Assembly (NCBI RefSeq): GCF_902806685.2
Contig: NC_048555.1
Span: 9,796,001 to 9,860,000, forward strand
Direction of reading: 5' to 3'
DNA: 64,000 nucleotides
DNA from: Maniola hyperantus
Taxonomy: Eukaryota; Arthropoda; Insecta; Lepidoptera; Nymphalidae
Of this stretch, positions 1 to 11,738 are shown one piece after another. Numbering within the stretch: position 1 is the stretch's first letter; every line of letters starts with the position of its first letter. The position numbers and the translations under genes were made by a program. The notes beneath the pieces were generated by a model. That model was not told where the DNA came from and made no database searches. It worked only from the letters and a program-made list of their open reading frames with translations.

Positions 1-797
1 TTCGGACTATGTGCTCTACCGATTACCATTCATCTTAGCAGCGCTGAGCTATCAAATGTAATCAAATACAAAATAACGTAATACTCTACTCTCTGAGAAA
101 CTAGGATTCCTCATTCTTCATTAAAATACCCGTGACCTGTGACATCTGTTAACCATTTCAGTTAGTCTTAAGTTAATGTATTATGTATATGTGTATGCCT
201 TCCAATGTGATGTTTACTTTATTTTATTGTAATTTTTTTATGTTCTATGGGTTTTCATGCCTGACAATAAAAACTATATTAATCACATAATGATAGGGGT
301 TTCTTGGGAGAGTTGTCTTTCTCTAAACTAAATTTAGAGTATCTGCATCCTTTTCTTTTTAACAATGCTAAAAAGGGACAGAACATGAACTTTACATTTA
401 AAGACTCTAAATTTTAGTGCACGCTACAAATTTAAACAGTAGGCTCGCGACTGTGCGCTAAAATCACGGGTTTTACCATCTAAAAATTACATTTAAAACT
501 GTCAAACTGCGTCTATCCTTTTCATATTACATTAGTGAGAAGAGGATGCGAATACTCTAAAATTAGGTTGTGCTCAAAATCAGTACCATTATACTAGTAA
601 AAGTTATATAGGCAAAACACCGATATATTGGGGTTCTAACCTAAATCTATCAAGCTCGGGTCCTAACGATTAGGTCAAGATGTGCGCGATGATTGCCGAG
701 GGTGGGTTACTAACGGCTTGTCTAATGTTTCTTCCTTGTAACTGAGAGAGTTCACAGTACCCTAATAAATCATTCAAGTACTCCAATTATTTTGAAT
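1..797. other. Unassigned AT-rich sequence
   Basis: No coding exon or known repeat is visible. An AATAAA at 266-271 follows a T-rich stretch and could be the 3' end of an old retroposed copy or of a gene lying to the left. Nothing else supports that. Confidence 0.4.
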
Positions 798-1089
798 TCA
801 TCATCTTCATGATAATCCCATCACTACTAAGCATGAATCTCCTCTCAAAATGAGCACGGTTTAGTCTATAATCTGCCACGCTGGCCCAGTTTGGATTGGC
901 AGACTTCTCATACCTTTTAGAACATTATTGAGAACTCTCAGACATGCAGGTTCCCTCATGAGTCACGATGTTTTCCTTTCCCGTTAAAGCAAATGATACT
1001 TAATTAAATAGTTTTTGAAGTTGAAACGCACATACCTCCGAAAAATCCGAGGTGCGTGCCCGGGAATGAACGGCCAACCTGCCGAATAG
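798..1089 (-). repeat. SINE S1, near full length, reversed
   Basis: Read on the minus strand, the order is a degenerate tRNA-like head at 1030-1089, the conserved body (ACTTGCTTTAACGG-like block, then the CTGAGAGTTCT block) and a decayed trinucleotide tail at 798-810. The internal promoter boxes are eroded, so this is an old copy. Confidence 0.75.
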
Positions 1090-1122
1090 ATTTTTGAATA
1101 AATGAATGCAATTTTATAGCAC

Positions 1123-1340
1123 ACTAGCTTATGCTCGTGACTTCGTCTGCGTGGACTACACAAATTTCAAACCTATTTCAACCCCCTTAGGGGTTGAATT
1201 TTCAAAATTCCTTTCTTAGCGGATGCCTATGTCATAATAGCTATTAGCTGCATGCCAAATTTCAGGCCGTTCCGTCCAGTAGTATGAGCTGTGCGTTGAT
1301 AGATCAGTCAGTCAGTCACTTTTTCCTTTTATATATTTAG
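1123..1340 (+). repeat. Family A interspersed repeat
   Basis: Starts ACTAGCTTATGCTCG and contains the CCCCCTTAGGGGTTGAA block. It then runs through GATCAGTCAGTCAGTCA to a TTTTATATATTTAG end. Its transposition class cannot be settled from one window. Confidence 0.8.
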
Positions 1341-1807
1341 ATGAATGCAATTTTATAGTACACTACCTACATGATAGAACAGAAAAACAACTTCTAAAAG
1401 CTTGATTGATGAGAATTGATAATTTTATTGTTTAAATTATTAGTGTGGTGTATATAAAAGAAGATTGTTAAAACAGCTTTTGAGTTTAGCTCTTGCAGTA
1501 CTTATTAAACTTTTATGAAGCAAGTTTTTACACTTAGCGAGAAGTAAATAGGTCAGAAGTTTTACTTTTCTGGAATTAAAAGATCCAGTGCCAAGCCAAC
1601 TTTATCCAGTTTGATCCACAGGAGTTTAAAAGTTTCTAGTTTATTGTCTTAGCGACTGTATTTTCCGATAAAATATGTATTAAGTACACTCAGAGACGGA
1701 TATTATTGTTTTGTTTTGTCAGCATCCTGAATTGCAAGTCGTTCTAGAAAGAAGATTCTTTCTTTTAGGAAAAAATGGAGGAAATCCTCGACCCGAAGTA
1801 GCCATAG

Positions 1808-1944
1808 CTGATGCGACTTCATCCGCGTGGAATTAGGTTTTTCAAAATCCAGTGGGAACTCGTTGATTTTCCGGGATAAAAAGTAGCCTATGGCACTCTC
1901 CAGGTCTTTATATACACCCACTACACTTTATATATACCCATGCA
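1808..1944 (+). repeat. Family B' repeat head
   Basis: Carries the family head GCGACTTCATCCGCGTGGAA followed by TTTTCCGGGATAAAAAGTAG. It runs straight into the duplicated 0.4-kb block at 1945, so head and block probably moved together. Confidence 0.65.
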
Positions 1945-2343
1945 AAAAATCACGTCATCCGTTGCTCCGTTGCATCGTTATTGAAGGACAAACCAACAAA
2001 CCAATTACAAACAAACACACTTTCGCATTTATAAGAAAGAAGAAAGAAAGAAAAGACGTTTATTTATACAATTGTGCCACACATCACAACTTAAAGCTAA
2101 GAGCTGGTTATTCCGGCGCTTCTTCCACTAATAAGGCGCTTATAATAAGGGTACTGATACAGATTTACTATTTAATTTGACACACGTTTTAAAGGTATCT
2201 TTCCACCCTTACTTGTGAGTTAGAACGGATCACGGTTTAGTGTGCACAGGTTACGTTTGCACAAGTAATTAATTACAACGGGTTGCTTTTGTTTGATTGT
2301 TGGGTGACGGAATTAAGGTGCTTTTCATTAATGACATGAATAT
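1945..2343 (+). repeat. Duplicated 0.4-kb block, copy 1
   Basis: Nearly identical to 24742-25144. The differences seen are a short indel near the start, a 3-4 base indel near GGGTAC and one or two substitutions. It contains a GAAA-type microsatellite at 2031-2060 followed by unique sequence. An open frame crosses it (1890-2180) but shows no protein-like composition, and I treat it as non-coding. Confidence 0.8.
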
Positions 2344-2443
2344 CACGTCAATCCGTTGCACCGTTGCGACGTGATTGAAGGACAAACCAACAAACCAACA
2401 AACCAACAATCAAACAAACTTTCGCATTTATAATAAGGGTACC
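2344..2443 (+). repeat. Family B' tail fragment
   Basis: Begins CACGTCAATCCGTTGCACCG and ends TTTCGCATTTATAATAAGGG. It lies immediately after the 0.4-kb block, which suggests the block was inserted into, or fused with, a B' copy. Confidence 0.65.
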
Positions 2444-2533
2444 TATAAGGGTACTTACTGATAAGGGTACTGATTGTAGAAGGGGTTGCGCACTATACTT
2501 ACTCCATCTCTCTGTTTGGCTCTTTTATATTTG

Positions 2534-2955
2534 GTACTAGACGATGTCCGCGAGTTCGTCCGGGTGGATTTAGGTTTTTAAAAATCCCGTGGAAACTCTT
2601 TGATTTTCCGGGATAAAAAGTAAGCTATGTCCTCGGGATGCAGGCTATCGCTGTACCAAATTTCATCAAAATCGGTTGAACAGATGGGCCGTGAAAGGCT
2701 AGCAGACAGACAGACAGACACTTTCGATTTTATAGTATTAAGTACTAGATGATGCCCGCGAGTTCGTCCGCGTGGATTTAGGTCTTTAAAATCCGGTGGG
2801 AACTCTTTAATTTTCCGCGATAAAAAGTAGCCTATGTCCTTCCCGGGATGTAAGCTATCTCTGTACTAAATTTCATCAAAATCGGTTGAACGGATGGGCC
2901 GTGAAAAGCTAGCAGACAGACCGACACACTTTCGCATTTATAATATAAGTATGGA
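2534..2955 (+). repeat. Two family B repeats in tandem
   Basis: Two head-to-tail copies (2534-2740 and 2743-2955). Each starts ACTAGAYGATG and carries TTTCATCAAAATCGGTTGAA. Each ends in a GACA run before a TTTATAATAT-like tail. The near-identical junctions suggest one inserted next to the other. Confidence 0.8.
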
Positions 2956-4038
2956 TGGATGAGATAGAGCGCTATACTAACTTCTTCTCTCTCTATATTT
3001 TTGTGTGGGATGGAGTATAGACACGAATTTGTTTGGTCAAGTGCAAGTCGCGCCTATAAGTCCTATTACTACCTACTAAACCTACAAAATTAATTTTGTC
3101 CTGAAATAATAGAGTCGATAAATTGTAAAACTTTCCTTCCCCGTAGGACAACTTATAACTGTAAGTACCGAGTTTCATTTAACATTTTTATTTGTAGACT
3201 GTAGTAGGTAGGTACGTACATACAGGTTCACTCCTCAGAAATCGTCGGCTTTATTAAAAATTCAGTCGCTATGCCTCCATTCTGAGTGTGCTTCACAACT
3301 CGCTCCGACGTAGGCTAGGAGCTAGGTATCTTTGAAACCTTTCTTTAAAACAAATATCATCGTTAAACTATCGTAAGTGAAATCTTATACCTATACATAT
3401 ATCACACACCGGCTTTACTCACGTGTTTTGTTGACGTTATCCCGACTAGTGTCGAACCCATCCGGGGTCATTTTTCACAGGGACTCAGTTTGCTTACGCG
3501 TCGCGGTTGAGACTCCGCGCGCCAACGTCGCCTAAACACGCCCCTATCTCCTGAACTGTATTAAAAAATCAAATATTGACAACAATTTAAGTCTAATTCA
3601 ACGTATTACCCTTTATACCCTTTATAGTCTAGGTGATCATATTTTTAAAATTCAAATTATGTGATGTACATACCGTACATCACACGAGTGACGAGACCAC
3701 AGAAAGTATTGTCTGAATAACTAAACCTTTTACCCTTTTTTTTGCTGTCTTCTGAAGGGTTACCTATGGGTTCTATATAAAACTATTCATGAATATATTT
3801 GCGTAATTCGCAAAAAATTCTTTAAGCTGCGGTCAAACTGAGGCTTATCCCGTGTCAGATGGAGCCGTTTAAGCCGATTGCGGCAAGAAACTTATAAAAT
3901 TGAACGTGTCAAAAGGAAAGGTCGCATGCCCATTCGCGATTCACAGTAATTCACCTCCTGAATCCCGCTTGAAATTCGCCTCAGGTGTCAGGCCTTTATC
4001 AGGGAGATAGAAAGCGTTGCGTGACGCATTGAGCGTAG
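2956..4038. other. Unassigned region with a local direct repeat
   Basis: No gene is recognisable. At 3425-3490 a short block (TCGAACCCATCCGGGGTC) recurs in related form near 48760-48790. The stretch 3955-4035 (ATCCCGCTTGAAATTCGCC, then GAAAGCGTT) resembles 4308-4390, so a decayed direct duplication brackets the SINE at 4039. Confidence 0.45.
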
Positions 4039-4275
4039 CATCATCATCATCAACCCATCGCCGCGCCGGCTCACTGCTTACCATGGGTCTCCTCTCAAAA
4101 TAAAAAGGGTTTAGACTTAGTCTCTGGCTTACCACGCTGGCCAAGTGCAGATTGGGAGATTTCCCACACCTTGGAGAACATAACACATAACCTAAAAGTT
4201 AGGGGCGCTTGCCCGGGATTAAACCCCCGACCTCCAGTATAGGAAGCCGACGTCTTAACCACAAGCTATCACCGT
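4039..4275 (-). repeat. SINE S1, reversed, internally deleted
   Basis: Has a CAT trinucleotide tail at 4039-4052, the body with CCACGCTGGCCAAGTGCAGA, and a tRNA-like head with GTCTTAACCACAAGCTATC. The middle block (TTTTCCTTCACCGTTAAAGC in other copies) is missing at about 4185. Confidence 0.8.
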
Positions 4276-4720
4276 TGTTCTTATGTTACTTCTCGCCGCA
4301 CCTCCTATAGGTATCCCGCTTAAAATTTGTCTCAGACTTCGTTCAGAGAGATGGGAAGCGTTACACAGTGCGAAGCGTGGCGTAGCCAAAATATGACACA
4401 AAGCGTTGTCACGCGCATTTGGCTTAAGAGAAAGTGGTGGACACCTGTATTCGTCTTCGCCAGCCACATTCCTGGCAGCGGTGCCGGTGTGGCAATGGAA
4501 AGTTCAGGGTACGGTGGTTGTGGTGTCGGGTGTGGGTGTAGTTCTTTGTGGTTTTTTATTTATAGCGCTTAGCTGCAATCAGATCTGCTGGCAAGTGATG
4601 ATGCAACCTAAGATTGAGCGTGCTTGCCCAGAAGATGCCCATTTACTCTTGACATGTAGATACCCGTATTAAATATGGGGGGAAAACCGATTCCAAAAGG
4701 GCGGATGATATTATAATACG
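4276..4720. other. Unassigned spacer
   Basis: Overlapping open frames exist here (4327-4572 and 4406-4672), but they read low-complexity GTG-rich DNA and show no domain. I see no supported gene. Confidence 0.4.
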
Positions 4721-4937
4721 ACTAGCTTATGCTCGCAATTTCGTCCGCGTGGACTACACAAATTTCAAACACCCTATTTCACCCCCTTAGGGGTTGAGTG
4801 TTCAAAAATCCTTTTTTAGCGAATGCCTACGTCAGAATGGCTATCTACATTCCAAAATTCAGCCCGATCTGTCCAGTAGTTTGAGCTATGCGTTGATAGA
4901 TCAGTCAGTCAGTCACCTTTTCCTTTTATATATTTAG
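4721..4937 (+). repeat. Family A repeat
   Basis: Complete copy from ACTAGCTTATGCTCG to TATATATTTAG, with CCCCCTTAGGGGTTGAG and a short GTCA run. Confidence 0.8.
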
Positions 4938-5279
4938 ATTTCACCGGAGGTTTTAAAAATATAATTTGCCTCAATAACAATAATACGGCACCACCAGCTC
5001 TTAGCGTTTCACATTTCCATCGTAAATCTACGTAAAACTACATTGAAAAGAACGAAGATCGACTTCGCTCAAGCACAGAAATTGAATGAACAAGCCCACA
5101 AATACTGCCTATTAGCATTATTTTACTTTACGAAACGACTTGGCAATAAAAGTTACTCATTTTATATTCATAAAAATCAGTCTTCATTATATTACCTACT
5201 TTGTTTGTGGAAATATTATAACAAAGTTGCCAGGAATAATAAATAGTATTAAATATACAAGGTTAGTTACCATCTAAAT

Positions 5280-5560
5280 TATTTTTTGGTGCTTTCTTCT
5301 GCGTAATATCGTCGTTTCTAATACAGGGTGTAACCAGAACGCTGGCAAAAACGAAGTAGGCACTGATGATTACTGATATGACATCACAAAAAACGCGAAT
5401 AAAAAACCCTATAATTTTGTAAAAGTTTACGATGTGTTGCAAATGAAACATCTGAAAGACGCTACAAGTCAACGAACGTTGCGTAAGTATGCCACTCGGA
5501 GTCGATGCCGCGTCGTAGTCGGGGCATCGACCCGAGTTTTGCACGCTATTCATTGCGGGT
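5280..5560. repeat. Interspersed repeat M, copy 1
   Basis: Shares blocks such as TTGCAAATGAAACATCTGA, GATGCCGCG and GGGGCAT with 9945-10270. A CAGGGTGTAACCAGAACGCT segment matches, in reverse, the end of the 10.2-kb copy and 25740-25785. Class unknown. Confidence 0.6.
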
Positions 5561-6171
5561 TTGAAAAATACTAAATCACAAAAACTACAAAATGAGGCAA
5601 ATGGTTATTGGGTATTGGATTGTGTTTTAGGTTTGATAACAATAACGATAAGCTTTTAAGACTAAATAAAATTAATATTATAAAAATGTCATTTACATAT
5701 TTGAAGCATGGCATGGAATACCATAACATATTCGTACATCATCAAAAAAATATCAAACATCCTGATTCTCATTTTCATACAAAGTTCATTTTCCCATTGT
5801 TCCTTTTTCGGTAAGCTATTTTAGCGCTGACGTCCAAAAATGAACTTTTAATAATACGCCTACTAAGTTACTTTACCCCGTTTGATGGACGCACTATGAG
5901 TCCTTAAATAATAATATTACATTACAGAGAAAGCCTTTCTTTTATAAAAGGGGATCAGAGTAAATCCCGTTGGGTTACCTAATTCCGGGTAGGGGATGAA
6001 TAAAATTTCCGGACCGATATTTCTCGTCCCTTTAGGAAATTTGTTTTCGAAAATGTAATTACTTCATTGTTTTTCTTATGTCAGTTATTCTAGAATAGGG
6101 TCTTAGACTATAATAATAAAATGATGTGATTTTTAGTATAGCGGTAGTTTATGGGTTAGAATTTATTACTA
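5561..6171. other. Unassigned AT-rich spacer
   Basis: No exon, RNA gene or repeat family was recognised. Confidence 0.35.
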
Positions 6172-6392
6172 ACTAGCTTATTCTCGCGACTTCGTTCGCG
6201 TGGACTACACAAATTTCAAACCCCTGTTTCACCCTTTTAGGGGTTGAATTTCCAAAAATCCTTTCTTAGCGGATGCCTACGTCATAATAGCTATCTGCAT
6301 GCCAAATTTCAGCCCGATCCGTCCAGTTTGAGCTGTACGTTGATAGATCAGTCAGTCAGTCAGTCAGTGACCTTTTCCTTTTATATATTTAG
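6172..6392 (+). repeat. Family A repeat
   Basis: Complete copy with CCCTTTTAGGGGTTGAA and a four-unit GTCA run before the TTTTATATATTTAG end. Confidence 0.8.
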
Positions 6393-6647
6393 AAATAATA
6401 AATAAATAATAAATAATTTATTGTTTCACCAAAATAACAACCAAAATTAGGTTAAGCCACCGATGCCTAAAATAAGTTGTAAGGTTTAGCTTTTGTATTT
6501 AGAAAAGAATAATTTTAATAAAATCGCTTCGGCCAGAAATCGATGTTCGGTCGAACAAGACCTAGCAATTTAGTTAGTTTAATTTTAGAGACTGAACTAC
6601 AGAAGTAGCCACATTATGTCGTACTGATAATATAACAGAACGTTTTG

Positions 6648-6860
6648 TAGTGGGAGGCTCCGACTGTAATACCCTAGTTACCCTACCGACAAAGCCGTGT
6701 CGCTAAGCGAGTCAGCGTTCCGGTACGATGTCGTGTAGAAACCGATAAGGGGTACAGGTTTAATAAAGCAGCCATACCCCTTCCAAGTTAGTCCACTTCC
6801 ATCTTAGACTGCATCACTTACCACCAGGGTGAGATCGCAGTCAAGGGCTAACTTGTATCA
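6648..6860 (+). repeat. SINE S2, 5'-truncated
   Basis: Lacks the tRNA-like head. It keeps the body (GGTACGATGTCGTGTAGAAA, then CTTCCATCTTAGACTGCATC) and the tail GCAGTCAAGGGCTAACTTGT. The same tail is seen in reverse at 27.9 and 44.4 kb. Confidence 0.75.
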
Positions 6861-8256
6861 AAATTTTTAAAAAAAGTCTCGTAGTTCCGGCGTTTTAGTT
6901 AGATCACGTTAGAAACGGAACTAATCTAGTTCGAAGAAAGTTCTAAAACGAGGAAGATATTTCAACGTCGCCGCGTCTCGCATCTACCTTCCCGGGATAA
7001 TGTATTTCAAATTCAATTTCCATAGTAATCGCTTGATAGAGCCCCGGGGTTAATAATTAAATCCTCTCTTAGTTTAAATCTTTGTAGCGTTTTAATTATA
7101 ATCGACTCGTTAAGTTGTTTTCACTAACCGAAACAGCTTGTTATTTTTAACCTATATCAGTATAAACCTCTTGTGAGTGAAACGTTACCTTTTTTAATTT
7201 ATAGATTTATTTGTGGCGTACCTAATTGTCGGCTAAAAAGTAATATTTCGGTACCTACCTAAAGACTAAGTAGGTGGCGAATCTTTACGTATTATTATTT
7301 ATTATTATGAAGATTAATCCAGCAAGACCTGTTTTTTTGTAACTCGTACAAGTTGAGTAATAAAATAAATGTAAGTAACAATAAAAGTGGCGAGCATTTG
7401 TCACTGCCACGATCCAATGAAGTGTCTCGCAGACCCCGTATTAGAGGTCTCGCTGAAATGAGAAAGTTTAATCTTTGCCATATTCCGAGATTTGCTGTAA
7501 ACTAGAAAATTGAGCTGTCTTATTTTGTTTCATGATGAAAAATAAATGATTCTTTGTAAAGCGAGGGATGAAACGGCTTAAAATGAGATTAAATCAAAAT
7601 ACACTTTTATTATTCTTACAGAAAACGTATGATTCATTTACTGAAAAGAACTTACAACGCAGTACCTATTTATTAACGTGGCAAGAAACTCGAGGGATAG
7701 TTAGTTACCTAGTCTACAATTTTTATACTTTGTTCGTGTACTTAATTAAATATTAAATTAAAACTGTACAAAAACTTTTGCAATCTCTTTTCAAAGTGTA
7801 AAGCTAAATTAAGGAGCTGAAAAAACCGTGTATGAAATTTATAAAATTACGTGGCCTATATCCTTTCCTGTCATGCAAGCTATCTCTGTGCCAAATTTCA
7901 TCAAAAACGACTCAACAGATGGGCCGTGAAAATTTAACACACTTTCGAATTAAGAATATTGAATGAACTCAGTAAATCTTTGAAAAAACAAATACAAAAG
8001 TGATAAATACATGTAACAATATAAAAAATATATTCTGTAATTTATCAGTGCCAGCTATGAATCTCTAAGGAAGTCCAGCAAGAAAGAGGATTTTAGGCTT
8101 CTGAAGCGAAACTGAATAATTTCGTCCCATATCAAAAGGGACAGAATAAAATTGTTCCACTCAAAAAGTAGGTTTTTCGGTGCGCGTCTAAAAACGTACA
8201 AACGCAGAAGTCGATTAGATTCTGATTCTCGTCAGGCGGAGAGTGTATTATTTCTG
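6861..8256. other. Unassigned region with a family B fragment
   Basis: A B fragment sits at about 7855-7950 (CAAGCTATCTCTGTGCCAAA, then GATGGGCCGTGAAAA). The rest is AT-rich with no recognisable gene. The 62-codon frame at 7568 has no family features. Confidence 0.45.
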
Positions 8257-8469
8257 ACTAGCTTATGCTCGCGACTTCGTCCGCGTGGACTATATTTTAA
8301 AACCCCCACTTTACCCACTTAGGGGTGAAATTTCAAAATATCCTTTCTTAGTTGATACCTACTCTATACAAAGAACGGTCCCATGTCTCTAGGACCAGCG
8401 GTTTAGGCTGTGCGTTGATATATAAGTCAGTGAGTCAGTCAGTTAGGAGTTTGAATTTTATATATGTAG
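8257..8469 (+). repeat. Family A repeat, diverged
   Basis: Head ACTAGCTTATGCTCGCGACT is intact. The interior has several small deletions and the GTCA run is imperfect. Confidence 0.75.
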
Positions 8470-8689
8470 ATTATCCTAGAAGCCACTCCTTAGTAATCAA
8501 ATCAAATCATTTATTTGCACGATTGCAGGTACAATGATGACAGTGATTTATTAACAACTACAATCCGCCATACAATGGGCATGCAAAATTTTTCTTAAGT
8601 TTAACTGTTATTGAATTGGGGTATGCTGAGATAATATTCTTGCTGGATCCTAGTTCCGATACCTACTAAACAATTCTGTTTTATTATCG

Positions 8690-8998
8690 TCACCATCACA
8701 CCCCATTGCTATAGATCACTATTGAGCACGGATCTCCTCTTAGGATGAGAAAGGTTTAGGGCATAATCCACCACTGGCTAAGTGCGAAATGACAGACTTC
8801 ACATACCTTTGAGAACATTATAGAGAACTCTCAAGCATACAGTGTTCCTTACAACGTTACCCTAGTTAAAGCAAGTGATATTTTTGAAACGCACATAGTC
8901 CTGAAAAGTTAGAGGAGGGCTCCCGAGAGCGAACCCCTGAACCACCGAATGTGAGGCCAAAACCTTAAACCACTTGGCTATCACCGCTATTTGTTTAG
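8690..8998 (-). repeat. SINE S1, near full length, reversed
   Basis: Tail at 8690, body with TTTGAGAACATTATAGAGAA, and tRNA-like head at 8930-8998 ending TGGCTATCACCGCT. Moderately diverged. Confidence 0.8.
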
Positions 8999-9022
8999 CT
9001 TTATTAATTGGGTATTCGACTA

Positions 9023-9262
9023 CATCAAAAATAAATTATTTCTGAGTGATTATTAATAGAGGGTATTCCAAAATACGTAAATTCCACGTCCTTTGTTAGT
9101 TTCAAGAGTAATAACCATTTTAAATTAAAGATTAAACTAAAAAAGTACGTCATTATGATGTGACGTCACATTCTTGTATTCCATAGAATATAGCATACTA
9201 AGTGCGCGTTTTGACGTTTGATAAAAATTACTGATTTGACTAGTTGTTAAATACCGTATTTT
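9023..9262 (+). repeat. Family E repeat, copy 1
   Basis: About 240 bp shared with 27400-27592 and, in reverse, 30673-30899. Landmarks are TACGTAAATTCCACGTCC, GATGTGACGTCACATTC and GCGCGTTTTGACGTTTGATA. No terminal inverted repeats are evident. Confidence 0.7.
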
Positions 9263-9549
9263 ATAACTTCACATAAACCGATATTAAATGAAAAGTTTTT
9301 ACTGATGTGTGTAAATGTGAAAATGTTGTTAGCAAATTGAAGCAGTGCTATCAACTGTTAGAATTTAGTTAGAATTTGTCTAAAACTATCGTGAATGGTA
9401 TACATAATTGAATATGCATTGGATGTTCTCGTCTGCACTAGTCACTCCAATATAACTTTACCCCACTAGTTATCCATCTAAGGCTCTTAATCATAAACTC
9501 ATTACACAAATGTTGGGAATATTATCTACACTAATATCACTATCACTAC

Positions 9550-9935
9550 ATCCATACTAATATTATAAATGCAAAAGTGTGTCTGTCTGTCTGTCTGCTA
9601 GATTTTCACGGCCCATGCGTTTAACCGATTTTGATGAAATTTGGTATAGAGATAGCTTGCATCCCGGAGAAGGACATAGGTTACTTTTGATCCCAGAAAA
9701 TTAAAGAATTCCCACGGAATTTTTAAAAACCTAAATCCACGCAGACGAAGTCGCAGGCATCATCTAGTATTATTATAAATGCGAAAGGTGTGTTTGTTTG
9801 TTTGTCCTTAAATCACGTCGCAACGGAGTACCTAACGGATTAACGTGATTTTTGGCATGGGTATAGTTTAAAGACTTGGAAAGTGAAATAGGCTACTTTT
9901 GTCCCGGAAAATCAATGAGCTCCAACAAAGAAATC
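9550..9935 (-). repeat. Family B followed by family B', both reversed
   Basis: 9550-9769 is a B copy starting ATCCATACTAATATTATAAA. 9770-9935 is a B' copy with CACGTCGCAACGGAGTACC. The two abut head to tail. Confidence 0.75.
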
Positions 9936-9944
9936 AAAAAACTT

Positions 9945-10270
9945 TATTTTTTAAAAGTTTGCAAAGTATTGCAAATGAAACATCTGACTGACGCTAGAGG
10001 TCAACAAACGTTGAGTAGATAGATGCCGCGGGATCAACTCCACTACGTAGGCGGGGCATTACCCTAAGTTTTTTTAAGCTTGTAGGGACTTCCACACGCC
10101 ACGGTCTTGCGCCGCCTGAATCCAGCGGCTCCCTGCGACTCGTCTGATCTCGTCCGTCCACCTAGTTGGGAGTCTTCCAACGCTGCACTACAAGTATAAG
10201 GCACATATTTTTGGTATTGGATTGTGTTTAGGTAGTATAATAATAGCGCTAAGTTTTTGCTAGCGTTCAA
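9945..10270. repeat. Interspersed repeat M, copy 2, interrupted
   Basis: Homologous to 5400-5650 (TATTGCAAATGAAACATCTGA, GGGGCATTACCC, GGTATTGGATTGTGTTTAGG). A family R LINE tail interrupts it at 10081-10194, giving a nested insertion. Confidence 0.6.
10081..10194 (-). mobile_element. RTE-like LINE 3' fragment (family R)
   Basis: On the minus strand this encodes the end of a LINE ORF, with a GSRWIQAAQDRGVWKSLQ-type segment decayed here to a partial copy. Similar tails occur at 42.6, 43.2, 49.9, 55.4 and 60.8 kb. 5'-truncated and dead. Confidence 0.65.
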
Positions 10271-10417
10271 GTTACACCTGTATAGATTAACTTTACCTTC
10301 AAAAATGTATCTGTCTGTCTTCGTATCTGTTAACTGCTCAACCGCCAAACTTGGCATAGGTAATAATTTTTTTTTCGGAAAAACAATGGTTACTTACTAC
10401 GGGATTTTTAAAAAACC

Positions 10418-10520
10418 ATACTAGCGTAAATAGGCATCTTCTAGGCAAGCGCGCTCCACCTTTGGCTGCATGATCACCTTCTTTGCGGTGATATCAGTCA
10501 AGCGCATGTCTATTAGTCAA
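10418..10520 (+). mobile_element. LINE family H 3' tail fragment
   Basis: Matches the end of the longer copy at 45.6-45.95 kb (AAATAGGCATCTTCTAGGCAA, then a GATCACCTTCTTTGCGGTGA variant and CAAGCGCATGTCTA). Only the last codons and the 3' untranslated part remain. Confidence 0.65.
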
Positions 10521-11157
10521 AAAACCCTTAATCCAACCTAGCCTCAAAGCCTGACAAAAGCTTTTATATCCAAGAAATATATGCTTAGCAACCGAAAGAT
10601 TTAAAAAGCCGATTTGCGAATTATTGGGGCAACAATGACTCCATTCTGTATAGGTCTTAAATTTTGGATAAAAAGCACTTTTAAGTTCCTCGCACATTAC
10701 ACAGACTTGACGCCAATTCGCTCACAGCAAAGCAAAAGTGAGCTTTGTTTCGTGTTCCTTACAGTAGAATTTTCAATGTTTAATTGAAAAAGACGTGTGC
10801 GATGTGTGGTCTACGCCAAAGACTATATAATATACAGGGATCGTATTATTACAGTTCTTGCCAGTGAATTTAACGTCGTATACGCGGACATTACGTAAGT
10901 GTGCGTGCATGTCGGACCAATCAGTCGCGAGCAAGCGCTCGCAAACGCACACATTTACTTTCCCTTACGTATACCGATACGACTTAAACACAAGCATGAG
11001 CCAGTCGCCTTCGTGAAATGCAAGAAATATAACACAATTCAATGTTCAAAATTGCATTGTATTTAAGGAAAACGTTATAATAAGGTATTTTTATTTCGTA
11101 ACGTTATTTCCATGCATTACTGTGAGTCGCGGCGAAGTAGAGTCGGCATCGAGTCTA
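10521..11157. other. Unassigned spacer
   Basis: No supported gene. A reverse 67-codon frame (10494-10697) has no family features. The sequence near 10860-10980 is locally richer in CG. Confidence 0.35.
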
Positions 11158-11383
11158 TCCGTACCCTTATATAAATGCGAAAGTGTGTTTGTTTGTTGGT
11201 TTGTTGGTTTGTCCTTCAATCACGTCGCAACGGTGCAACGGATTGACATGATTTTTTGCATGGGTATAGATAAAGACCTGGAGAGTGACATAGGCTACTT
11301 TTTATCCCGGAAAATCAAAGAGTTCCCACGGGATTTTTAAAAAACTAAATCCACGCGGACGAAGTCGCGAGCGTCAGCTAGTG
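11158..11383 (-). repeat. Family B' repeat, complete, reversed
   Basis: Tail ATAAATGCGAAAGTGTGTTT at the left, CACGTCGCAACGGTGCAACG in the middle and CCACGCGGACGAAGTCGCGA at the right. A well-preserved copy useful as a reference for B'. Confidence 0.85.
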
Positions 11384-11588
11384 TTGTAATATGCGAAGGC
11401 CTTTAGCCGGGCAAAACGGAAATGTATTTAAGTACACTCAAGCAACTAAATGATCGGTATCCGTAACCTTAAAAGCTTTGGGAAACCCTTTTTGATTACA
11501 TTGTACCCTTTACAGGATACTTATAGGCACCTATACTTTTTTATAGACATATATTATGATATTGTTAGCAACATTCCGTAGATCTTTA

Positions 11589-11738
11589 GGGCGGTTACGC
11601 ACTCATCCGATCCGAATCCGGAAAATACATTCCGAAGTAGTCATAGAACTATTTGTATAATAGCTTATGAACTATATCCAACTTCTGTCATCCGTGAGAA
11701 TATCTTGGATGTGCCTCGGATCCAAATCGGACATAATA
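11589..11738. mobile_element. PIF/Harbinger-like MITE, left half
   Basis: The 32-bp terminal arm 11589-11620 (GGGCGGTTACGCACTCATCC...) matches the reverse complement of 18225-18256 at 30 of 32 positions. TTA occurs just outside both arms (11586-11588 and 18257-18259), as expected for the PIF/Harbinger target duplication. The element is split by the BEL retrotransposon. The copy carries no transposase. Confidence 0.75.
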
